Origin: Elysia marginata
Lineage: Eukaryota; Mollusca; Gastropoda; Plakobranchidae
Length of the DNA: 22,282 nt
Reading direction: 5' to 3'
Assembly (NCBI GenBank): GCA_019649035.1
Contig: BMAT01000165.1
Location: 146,817-169,098, forward strand
Positions 9,848 to 18,900 of the stretch are shown piece by piece (the stretch's first letter is position 1; the number at the start of each line of letters is the position of its first letter). A program made the translations under genes and the position numbers. The notes beneath the pieces were generated by a model that did not search any database, was not told the DNA's origin, and was given only the letters and a program-made list of their open reading frames with translations.

Positions 9848-12800
9848 GTTAGTCAAGCTGATGAAGAAAGTCAAACTAGAAAAAAACTTAAGTCTCAAGC
9901 TTATAGTGGCATCTTGGCAGGTTGTTGATTGAAAAGCTCTACAAGTATGTGGGAAGTTAGTTAATTAGTCGTTTAGCATTGGATTCATAATGGGGCACTT
10001 GAAATTCTCAAAAGATGTTGTTAAAGAAGATGAAACACAATGGTTTAATTTATCTCTACAAAGTCTTAAGCTTTGCAGCTTGCAAAAAACATTTTGGTTT
10101 TTTTTTATCTATTTAACTGACCTCTGTTATTGTCAGTGATTACATTAAAAAAGTAATATGCTGTAACCAAAGCTTGTTTCTAATGTTCTTTACAGAAAAC
10201 AGTATGGCCAGCTGGGGCGCTACAAGTTTAATTGTTGACACACATGGTCACTCAAGACAGGCTCCTTCGGGATTACTAAGTAGACCCATGATGCATATGT
10301 CTTCCTATCAAGATTCAAGCCCGCCCTCTGTACTTAATGAGGGACATGTTCTACTACAGCAAACTTTTTTTCAGCAAGACGACCTGCCTCACGCTGAGAC
10401 TACAAGAGTGTCCCATAGTGCTAGTTCTATCGACTATGACAACTTGGAGCCAATGGTTCACCTTGGGACACAAAACCACTGCTTTCACGAGTCTAGTCTG
10501 CATATCTCTCATTCACCTAGCTTGTCTGAAGGACCAAAGAGCTTTCACAGTAATCTTTCTCCGACTACATGCAAAGTTCAGCACAATATATCATCTCATG
10601 ATACACAACGCAGCTGTAACCAGTCGCTTGTGCTTGACCAGGCAACTGTGCAAGTTTATTCTTCGAATTCAAGGCATCCGATGTCACCACATAACTTACC
10701 TTTTAGCAACTCTGCATATCTAACAAAAGGTTTAATTCAGAGTGTAAGCGTGTTATATATTATCCAGTCAATTAAAAATAATCAGATCGAAAGAATGCAA
10801 TGGAATAATAGCAGCGAATATTAATGAATTTTACTTTGCCAACAAATGACCGAAGTTAAAATTTGCCCTTTTTTCAAATGGTACAGTAAGAGAACAAACA
10901 AAATAAGATTACTTATCATCTATGATCCCTTTCAGATGTAAAAAAAATACTTAAGACATTTTAAATCCCTCTGCCTTTAATTTTTCAACACTTCAGACAT
11001 GAATTGCTACAGCCTTTTCAGCCATCACATCGTAACTCATCTGTCACACAAGAGGAAAATACACCATTTAGCCATGTACGTAATGTTTGGATCAGAGCGG
11101 TATACGTTACAGTGAAACATTTTTTACCCCAAACCGCATAATTTTGTTTTGTGTCTTTTTTTAATCAGAAAATTTTGGTAGCCTCATGTCATAATGAAAG
11201 ATTTTAGTGAAACAAAGATTTGTGTTATGAGGTAGTTATCTGTGTAAGTTATGACTTCACTATTCATTATGCTATGCTTCATCGTATTTCTAATCTTTTC
11301 ATGAAACCAGGAAGACTGGACCAAGGAGGAGCATCAGATAACTGCCAAACAGTTGGACACACAGGTCGGACCAACACCAAAATCTTTAAATGCAGTATTT
11401 CCACATCCTCAACAAAATCAGTTTGGTTGGCACCAACAAGACCCTCAACAAACAGGAGCTTCCTTGCAGGCATTTTCGGTCTCAGACTATCAAAGTTATG
11501 TCTCCATAAACAACCTAGAGAGGACATCAAGCATGCAAGATTGTGATTCCATTGATAGGGTTGAATGCAGTTCTGGTCTTCAAACCTTCAACTATTCCGA
11601 TCAGCCAAGATGTACCTCAAATTTTCAACAACTGTTGTCACCAGATAGGACTGTACAGTCGCCTCTTCAAGTGAGTCTAGGATAATTTCAGTGATGTTTT
11701 TATGTGTTCTTCCCTCTTCTTCTAAGATTGATTAATGGTGCTGGGTAGAATTGATCCAGATGAGATGCATTTGAGATCATACAGCACACATATCACATTG
11801 CTAAAGAATACAGCACGACACATCTTCAGCGGGATTTTTGGTTCCAGAAGAAAAATCCTGCTTTAGGGATGTTCCCGCAATAAGAATGTTAAGGGAAATT
11901 AACGAAAAAATTTTTCTTCGTTGATAACACTCCCATCTAGGCATGTAACACTACTTTCCTCACCCCTTTCCTCCCATCTTCATCCACAACCATCAATCGC
12001 ATTGTTTTACCAATGGTGTAACTATAAGCTTGGAATTAGATACTGGTACTATGTTATCTTGCTCCNNNNNNNNNNNNNNNNNNNNNNNNNNNNNNNNNNN
12101 NNNNNNNNNNNNNNNNNNNNNNNNNNNNNNNNNNNNNNNNNNNNNNNNNNNNNNNNNNNNNNNNNNNNNNNNGCATGCAGTACAACCACAAGCCAAGCCT
12201 ACTATGAGCCTACAGTCTTAACAAATGTAGACTTATCCGCTGTGTTTACGGAAAAGTTCCTTGCTTTAAATAGTTGAATTCTTACTCTAATTTATTTCTC
12301 TAAAGCTCCTGTCTCCCTCCCCCCTCCAATATCCATATTCATGTCTGTTCTTGCCCTGTACAGGTATAGACTTGATATAGAGAAAAAAAAGGATTTCTCT
12401 CTGAAGCCTTGATGTGGGGATAGTCCTGCTGTTGCGGGTGCCGCTATAGTTAAGCGCTACTGTAGCACTATGTAAAAGAAAATCCCAGCAGTATTTTAAA
12501 GTTTTCCCAAACTTTGCTTGTACTAGGAAATTGTAACTTTGAACACATAGATTTTCACCTGTTTTGATCAATTAAGCCCATCATTAAGAATGTATGCATT
12601 TTTGTTTTATTATCAATAGGCCTGCATGTCGATAACTATAAAGAATTTTCTTAAACTGTCTATTTCCAGACCTTTTCTGCACATGAAAGGAGCACTGACC
12701 ATGGGGCTTATGAAGATACATACAACAGTGCTGATATTCAACCTCCTTCTCCCCATGCTGCTGCTGCTGGTTTTGTCGACTTTGGTGATAACACTAGTAC

Positions 12801-15800
12801 TGATACGGAAGTTTTATATGGACAATCAAGAGGAAGAGTCAGTACATTACAACATCTTTCCACCGCTACTCCAGAAGCGACAGGTTCAGCTCTTGCTATG
12901 ACAATTGAAGATGAAGTTGTCAATCAGCCTCCAGCTGCAACAGGGCTACTGGTTGAACCAGTGACGGCAGTCGAGGAGAAAGTGGACAAAGGCCATTACT
13001 GTGGTCTTTGTGGTAGGTTTTGATTAATCTATCCATACATGTCTTGAACAGAACCTTAGATTTTTTCATATGGTTGACAACAACTGTTGTAAAAGAACTT
13101 TTAAAAAAATTCTTAAATTCAATTTTGCCCCATGTAAATTTCATTGTTTCTTTTTTTTTTTTTAAAGAATGAGATAGGTATGCTCTTGTACATATTGAAG
13201 AAAAAATTATTTTTTTTGCTAGGTACCAGTACCTGAAATAAAAATCAACAATATCAGATTTCCTCCAATAGAATCTCTTGGTCCATTGAACAGAAGATGT
13301 CTTTATGGTTTAGAATATAAAGTGTAAAAGATTTGGAAGACTTACAAGGAAAAAGTTTTTATGAGGAAACAGGAGAGGCAAATTAACTCATTGTTTGGTC
13401 CACAAAAAAAAGTAAAAAAGAAATAACAGAAAGCAGCAAACCTAACAGATATTCATCTTTTTGGAAAAAAAAAGAGTCTAGGTTTAGGCCAAGTTTTTGA
13501 AAAGGCCTGATTTTTGTTTGTCAACATTACTACAAAATTAACCAAGAAAAAGTTTTGTTTAAATAAAATAAACAAATCTTATGGATAAAAAACTGGATAA
13601 ATCCAAGTGCTTTGACCAAAATAGCTATTAATGCCTAATTGACCCTTCAAAAAGTTGACCCTGGTGAAACCAAAAACCTACTTAAACCAAAACGATCTTG
13701 GCAATGTCTAGACTGTTGATATAAAGAGATTTCCCTGAGCATGATTACATGTTCACAACCAGTACGAGGTGTTTGTCACAATTTTAACTTTACGAGGCAT
13801 TGGTGGTTTGAACAATGCATTTTTCTGAACTTCCAAATATTGAAAATTGCATGTTGCATAAAATTTTTCAAGTTTTGTACAAAGGTATTACAAACTCTTT
13901 CAATATGAAATATACAGACAACAAAGGAATAAATTGATAAAGACTTGTTCTCAGATTAAAAATTTTCAACATCTGACTCAATTGGCTGGTCCCAAGACAT
14001 AATGTTTTTCAGAATTCTTCTTTGCTTGTGTCCTTTTGTTTCTCTTTTGAATATCTGTAGTAATATGTCTTTCTTTTGGTTTCAATTTTTTTAGGCAAGG
14101 AATCCAAGAGTAGAGGCAGTGAACAAAGACACAGAACAAGCCATGCAGGAGAAGAGCTGCACAAGTGTGATGCTTGTGACCACGTGTTAACCGTTGATGG
14201 AAATCTTAAGGCTCACAAAAGAACTCCTACTTTGGATCTTCCATTTGAGTGCAGCGTGTGCAAGAAGCGCTTCAGAACCAAGTCCAATCTCAAGAGCCAT
14301 CAGCGTGTCCACACCAATGAGAAGCCTTTCAGCTGCGATGTTTGTGGGAGAAACTTTGCAGTGGAAACCAGTTTACTCACCCACAAGCGTACCCATATAG
14401 ATGTTCGTCGTCACAAGTGTGAGTTTTGCATCAAAGATTTTAAAAGTAGGTCGGATTTACAGCGTCATGTAGGAACACACTCAGGTGAAAAAAATCACAG
14501 ATGTGAGTTTTGTGCTCAAGTGTTGCCCTCCCGCAGCAGTCTTTGTGCACATAGGAAAAGTCATGCGGGTGAGAAGCCTCGGTATAAATACATCTTCATG
14601 TCAAAAACTTCTGCGAAAGGTTATCTCAAATTCATCCGCGCTGTGTTCTCAGGAGGAAAACCGTTTAGATGTGATTTCTGCCCCAAAACTTTCCGCAGTA
14701 GAAGCCATCTGTCTGTGCACCAAAGGACGCATACGGGCGAGAAACCCTACAAATGCCTTGTTTGTGATAAGAAGTTTTCAGCATCTGGCAGCCTCCAAAC
14801 TCACAGGCGAACACATACTGGCGAAAAACCTTACAAATGTGTTCACTGCGGAAACAGATTCACCAGCAGCACACATTTACGCCGCCACGTGCGGACACAT
14901 ACTGGAGAAAAGCCGTACAGTTGCCATCTGTGTGGGAAAAGCTTTACAGCAAGTGGTTCTCTGCAAGCTCACAAGCGCATGCACAAGGGAGAGAAGCTTT
15001 TCAGCTGTGATGTCTGCAACAAATCCTTCACTCATCGTGTCAGCATGCAAACTCATCGCAGGACTCATACAGGGGAACGGCCCTACAGGTGCACTGTTTG
15101 CGGCAAACTCTTTAATGCATTAGGGTCTCTTAAAACTCACTCCCGCATACACACAGGAGAAAGGCCCTATAAATGCAACATTTGTGAAAAAAATTTTGTC
15201 ATAAGCTCACACCTTCAGCGGCATTTGCGGACACATACAGGGGAAAAACCTCATGTTTGTGACATATGTGGGAAAGAGTTTGCAGTGTCCAACAATCTTC
15301 AGACGCATAGACTTACACATACAGGGGAGAGGCCGTACAAGTGTCAGACCTGCGGGAAATGTTTTAGACGAAGCAATCATTTACAGAATCACCGCAGGCT
15401 TCACACTGAAGACAAGCCTTTCCACTGCGATGTTTGCGGCAAGACTTTTGTTACAGGGGACAACCTAGAGTCTCACCGACGATCACACTTCACGGAGAAA
15501 AAGTTTGAGTGCGAGGTTTGTAAAGCAAGGTTTACATGCCAGTCCCACCTCCAGGTTCACCAGAGGATACACACTGGGGAGAGACCATTCGCCTGCGATA
15601 TTTGCAGCAAGACATTTAGGCGCAAGAGTCACCTCAAGTCTCATGTGAAATCTCATGGTCGTAGCAGTGTAAGACTAGCGCAACAGACCTCACCTGGCAC
15701 CTACCTTGAACTGAGGCCTGCAAAAGTGTTGAGCCAAGACCACGAAAACTTTGGCCGTGTTGATGATGAAGCTGGGGTACTGTTAGTGCAGGGGACTGGT

Positions 15801-17039
15801 GGTGGTGGATTTTGTGATAAAACTACGACAGAGCAGGATTTTCTGTCCTCGAAAACTAATGTGGAAGCGTCAGTTCTACTTCCATCCACTGCTTGCAAAT
15901 CACACATTACTACTGGTCCAATAGACAAGTCTTCTCCACTTCATAGCAAATGTCTTCCTCAACAAGTAGGCCTAAATAGCACTGACATCAGAAGCAAATC
16001 TGGCAACTGCCACGTCTGTGGCAAGGATTTAGGATTGGACGTCTTTTATTTCCGACATTCTCAATATCGGCAGAAGTGTGAAAGCTGTGCTGGCATAGTA
16101 CAAAGTTGTACAGGTACTAGTATTAGGTTGATTCGTTATGCTGGGCCTACATACAAGGTAAATAGCATAGATGGAGACCAGTATGATGCAAATCCTTCAG
16201 AACAAGCTATTGGCCCACAACTCAGGTCAGGACAAATGGGAAAATCTTGTCAAAGTGTAAGATTTAGAGCAAGAGCAGTGCAGGGGATAGGCGAACTCAA
16301 AGATCCGCCACCTTCCAACAAGTTAGGCGCTAGGCAAATCAAGGAGAAACTGGAATTGCCAAAGAAGAACAGAGTTTACAACTGTGACCTCTGTGGGAAA
16401 GAGTTCACAGCCAGGGGCAGTCTCGTAGCCCACAAACGTTCCCACACGGGTGAAAAACCCTTCAAATGTAATCTCTGTCCCAAGACCTTTACCCACAAGG
16501 TCAGTTTAGCCACACACCAGCGATCCCACACAGGTGAAAAACCCTACAGCTGCGACACCTGCGGCAAGCTGTTCAGTTCCCACGGAACGCTACAGACACA
16601 CAGGAAAACACACACTGGAAACAGGCCTTACAGTTGTGAAGTCTGCGGCAAAGCTTTTGTCAACAGCTCCCATCTCCAACGGCACATGCGCACCCATACA
16701 GGAGAAAAACCACATCGCTGCCACATATGCGGAAAAGAATTTGCAGTGTCCAACAACCTTGCAACTCACTTGCGTAGCCACACAGGGTTTAAGCCGCACG
16801 AATGCCCGGAATGTGGGAGAGGGTTCAGTCGAAGTTCTCACTTGGCCGCCCATAGGCGAACACACACTGGTGAGAGACCGTATGTGTGTGATGTTTGTAG
16901 CAAAGCTTTCAGTACCTCGGGGAACCTGCACACTCACCGCAAAACTCACTGGCGAGGGGCGATGGCACCGGCAACCTCACTGGGTGATGGGCTCAAGCCT
17001 AATACTACTGGTGCTATGCCTGGACTTGTGTCTGTCTAA
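9667..17039 (+). CDS. Large C2H2 zinc-finger protein, multi-exon, about 1,450-1,480 residues
   Basis: A probable nuclear DNA-binding regulator. Exons that join in frame are 9667-9847, 10196-10743, 11013-11075 (optional), 11311-11670, 12670-13012 and 14095-17039; the last contains a possible 84-nt intron at 14569-14652. The start ATG has A at -3 and G at +4. Splice codons check out: CAA-G joins AA to give Glu, and TGT-G joins GC to give Gly inside finger 1. Residues 1 to about 494 are Ser, His, Gln and Asn rich with no KRAB, BTB or ZAD domain visible. Residues about 495-1019 hold fingers 1-18, 1020-1259 a linker with a CX2CX19CX2C motif, 1260-1450 fingers 19-25, then a short tail to TAA. Most fingers fit CX2CX3FX5LX2HX3H with TGEKP-type linkers. 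Its target and its effect on transcription cannot be read from sequence. Exons could be missing in the intron holding the N gap. Confidence 0.85.
10196..10743 (+). other. Second coding exon of the zinc-finger gene
   Basis: The acceptor TTCTTTACAG is at 10195 and the donor GTAAGC at 10744. The exon encodes 183 residues rich in Ser, His, Gln and Asn with no known domain. The alternative donor GTTTAA at 10730 would leave a phase that no downstream exon accepts, so 10743 is preferred. Confidence 0.65.
11013..11075 (+). other. Small candidate cassette exon (21 codons) of the zinc-finger gene
   Basis: The segment encodes [21 protein letters not shown] and is followed by GTACGT at 11076. Phase 0 at both ends means it can be included or skipped without a frame change. 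Three AGs compete for the acceptor (10996, 11012 and 11021). The first has the best pyrimidine tract but would break the frame from the donor at 10744; the other two keep it. Confidence 0.4.
11311..11670 (+). other. Coding exon of the zinc-finger gene (120 codons)
   Basis: The acceptor is CCAG at 11310 and the donor GTGAGT at 11671, phase 0 at both ends. It encodes [15 protein letters not shown] through [11 protein letters not shown], rich in Gln, Ser and Pro. No folded domain is apparent. Confidence 0.65.
11671..12669. other. Intron containing an assembly gap (N run 12066-12172)
   Basis: The 107 Ns may hide exon sequence. Just after the gap, 12173-12277 is open in one frame, but no acceptable donor follows, so I do not call an exon. 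The flanking exons join in phase 0 without needing anything from here. Confidence 0.6.
12670..13012 (+). other. Coding exon ending inside zinc finger 1
   Basis: The acceptor TATTTCCAG is at 12669 and the donor GTAGGT at 13013. The exon encodes an acidic/Ala-Pro region with an AAAA run, then GHYCGLC, the two cysteines of the first finger. The last base (G) completes a Gly codon with GC of the exon at 14095. Confidence 0.72.
13013..14094. other. Intron splitting zinc finger 1; nothing else seen
   Basis: A 1,082-bp AT-rich intron from GTAGGT to TTTTTTTAG with a long pyrimidine tract before the acceptor. No internal open frame or recognisable repeat apart from homopolymer A and T runs. Confidence 0.65.
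14569..14652 (+). other. 84-nt in-frame segment: ghost zinc finger or short intron
   Basis: It begins GTGAGA (after GCGG) and ends GTGTTCTCAG, with a pyrimidine-rich run before the AG. The length is 28 codons, the same as one finger-plus-linker repeat. Read through, it gives [17 protein letters not shown] then IRAVF, aligning to a finger with Tyr and Met for the cysteines and Ile and Phe near the histidine positions, one residue short. Removed as an intron it leaves SHAGGKPFRC, a normal-length inter-finger linker. See findings. Confidence 0.6.
14916..15488 (+). repeat. Seven-finger block A (fingers 10-16)
   Basis: 573 nt, paired finger by finger with block B at 16377-16949. The pairs share helix residues: [108 protein letters not shown] and [18 protein letters not shown]. 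Confidence 0.85.
16008..16088 (+). other. CX2CX19CX2C motif in the inter-cluster linker
   Basis: Residues about 1137-1163 read [16 protein letters not shown], then HSQYRQ, K and CESC. The spacing suits a treble-clef or zinc-ribbon-like knuckle, but I cannot assign a family. It might instead derive from a C2H2 finger, since C-X2-C-X12-H is also satisfied, with Cys replacing the second His at the wrong distance. The rest of the linker (residues 1020-1259) is Gly/Ser-rich and basic without a visible domain. Confidence 0.45.
16377..16949 (+). repeat. Seven-finger block B (fingers 19-25)
   Basis: Seven canonical fingers with TGEKP, TGNRP, TGFKP and TGERP linkers, exactly as long as block A (573 nt) and in the same order of helix types. 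It ends HTHRKTHW, followed by a short Ala/Gly/Pro-containing tail to the stop codon at 17037-17039. Confidence 0.9.
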
Positions 17040-17739
17040 ATGTGTTGCGTTCAAACTTTGCTTTTGATTTCAATAAGCTAGCCATGATAATAACTTTCAT
17101 TATCATGAAAAGATGGACCTTGGTAGTTAACTTGTCCCCGTAGAAAATCGTGGTTGTAACAATTTTTTTTAAGCTCTGCAATTTTTACTGTTTTGTAAAG
17201 GAAAATACTGTAAACATGCTTTAGAAAGCTCTCTTTTCTCTGTGGCATAATACAAAGCAAGGAGATAAAAAATGACATTGGAAAAACAAGAATTACATTT
17301 ATTTACAATTTGTCCTTAAATCATAATTCTCTTCCCTCAAGTCTCCTTTCTTTTTCTGTTTTTTTTTTTTTAACCTTATCTAAAATTGAGTTTGCTGAGA
17401 CCTGCAAGTTACAAACTTTAAAATGACATGCAATCTTTTTCTCTGTGGCCATCGACTTGATTGCAAAGCAGATACTTTTGTAATAGATGGGTAAATAAGA
17501 GGATAAAGATAGCGTCTACTTCGGGATGATGTAACTTTTGCAAGAGACGAAATTGATGATTGCAGTGATGTAGAATTTGATGTAGAGGAGAGTAGAGAAA
17601 ATGTTCAGACTACATGTACATTATTGGGCCTATATACCTCAAAGTCTACTGGTTCTACAACTAGCTGTACGGGCTAAGGTGGAATTTTCTTTGTTTGATA
17701 ACCTGCGAAGCAAATTGCCTTTGTCATATTATTAAGTCA

Positions 17740-17745
17740 AATAAA
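17740..17745 (+). terminator. Poly(A) signal candidate, zinc-finger gene
   Basis: AATAAA about 700 bp after the stop codon, with a T/G-rich element about 30 bp further on. It is the first signal with that arrangement after the stop. Confidence 0.45.
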
Positions 17746-17831
17746 AATTCATAAGTCATACATGTAATAGCTTGTTGTTATTAAAGTTTATGTGAAATTC
17801 TGTGAGGCATATATTTCTACTTGTATGACTT

Positions 17832-17860
17832 GGCTATATATATACTACATGTATATAGCC
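17832..17860. repeat. Inverted repeat, 9-bp arms
   Basis: GGCTATATA at 17832-17840 and TATATAGCC at 17852-17860 are perfect reverse complements around an 11-base loop. If transcribed in the 3' UTR this would form a short hairpin. Confidence 0.65.
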
Positions 17861-18458
17861 ATTGCAACTGCTACCTTCTGTGGCCATGTTTTATGCATTA
17901 TCTAGTGGCACAATCATAGGATGCTACGTCTATCAGTATCTAACTGATTTTACCTTGGCTTGAACAATTTTTAAACCCAACCTGTTGCAGTATACCACGC
18001 ATACGGTACTTCCAGAACTATGACTTGAAGATGTCTAGTTTTTTAAGAATGTATTGAACTTCAAACCTTTATAATTAATATCAAAGTTTATATTGCCAAC
18101 AACAAAAGCTTTTCCTTCTTTTTCTAGCACTTCTATTGCTTCAAAAAATTAAACCAAGCCTGATGAATGAGACACAGACCAAATGTCTTGCAACTAGTCT
18201 AAATGAGTCCGACATTGAAAATTTTGCATAATAACAGGGACTGCTATTTTGAATGATACTTAAAATCATCCAGTTGATTTAAAGTATTGCCTTGAGAAAA
18301 AAAAAGACTTTGAAAAGGAATTTTTACAAAAATTTCTGATATCGAACACATTTGGACTGGCTGTGAGACAAATTTGGTACCTTTTAACCCACACAGTCTT
18401 TTTTTTATCCATGAGTCAAACTTTAAGAGATGTGTAAGTATGGGAGTGATCATAAGTG

Positions 18459-18555
18459 AGAGTGGGATGTGTGTTACAAGATAGTCCTAAAAGTTGAATA
18501 AAATAAACCTATTCTGATTTCTGTTTGAATATAATTCCTCTTAATTTGAGAAAAT
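18459..18555 (+). repeat. Duplicated segment, copy 1
   Basis: About 97 bp matching 18793-18890. Shared landmarks are AGAGTGGGATGTGTGT, AAGATAGTC, TTGAATAAAATAAACCT, TTCTGATTTCTGTTTGA and TATAATTCCTCTT. Weaker similarity continues to the left, around GTCAAACT at 18415 and 18741. Each copy carries two overlapping AATAAA signals. Confidence 0.8.
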
Positions 18556-18792
18556 TGCGTTTGAAAATTTGAATCTGCCATTGTCCACTGCTTTTTAAAA
18601 TGATTGTATCTTTGCAGAGAGGCTGAATTTCGTTGATTTCTTTTGTCAGCTATAATAAACTAAGACTTTCCTATTATGCATGTTATTGCTGATTTTACCA
18701 AAATTGGAAATGGAATAAACCAGTTCTCAGACGACGATTAGTCAAACTGCAAAGTTTTGTACAAGTTACTACATGTATGGAAGTAATGGTTT

Positions 18793-18890
18793 AGAGTGGG
18801 ATGTGTGTAAGAAGATAGTCAGTTGAAATTTGAATAAAATAAACCTGTTTCTGATTTCTGTTTGAGTATAATTCCTCTTTATTTGAAAAT
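18793..18890 (+). repeat. Duplicated segment, copy 2
   Basis: Second copy of the segment at 18459-18555, offset by about 334 bp and roughly 85-90% alike by eye, including the paired AATAAA motifs and the T/G-rich sequence after them. Confidence 0.8.
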
Positions 18891-18900
18891 CCTGTCCATT

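Larger units (their letters stand above)
14095..15656 (+). other. First finger cluster (rest of finger 1, degenerate finger 2, fingers 3-18)
   Basis: Finger 1 is completed by the helix part ending RHRTSH. Finger 2 ([19 protein letters not shown]) has Pro where the last His should be and a degraded linker TLDLP. Fingers 3-6 end at 14564, followed by the 84-nt ghost/intron segment, then fingers 7-18 from 14664 to 15656. Contacts at helix positions -1, 2, 3 and 6 vary between fingers, typical for a sequence-specific binder. Non-canonical linkers after finger 4 (IDVRRH), finger 10 (KGEKLF), finger 15 (TEDKPF) and finger 16 (FTEKKF) may mark breaks in continuous DNA wrapping. Confidence 0.9.
17040..18900 (+). 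other. 3' UTR and flank of the zinc-finger gene
   Basis: No coding sequence. Candidate poly(A) signals AATAAA are at 17740-17745 (followed by a GT-rich stretch, GCTTGTTGTTA), 18497-18507 (two overlapping) and 18833-18843 (two overlapping). I cannot tell which is used. An inverted repeat at 17832-17860 and a duplicated segment are listed separately. Confidence 0.5.

Noticed and set aside
10730-10735. Donor GTTTAA after ACAAAAG as the end of the second coding exon
   Set aside because: It leaves phase 1, which gives stops in the next exons. GTAAGC at 10744 fits phase 0 and is a better donor.
11921-12277. Open frames running through the N gap
   Set aside because: The Ns translate as X, so the length is artificial. 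Neither flank shows a complete exon.
14485-15123. A 212-codon open frame overlapping the finger array in another frame
   Set aside because: The regular 84-nt finger repeat keeps other frames open periodically. The product has no finger pattern and no support of its own. The same holds for 14194-14400, 15253-15468 and 16534-17067, and for antisense frames at 14877-15068, 15701-15928 and 16590-16949.
14095-16949. Regular repeats resembling a CRISPR or satellite array
   Set aside because: The 84-nt period is that of zinc-finger codons, with conserved Cys/His and linker codons in one open frame.
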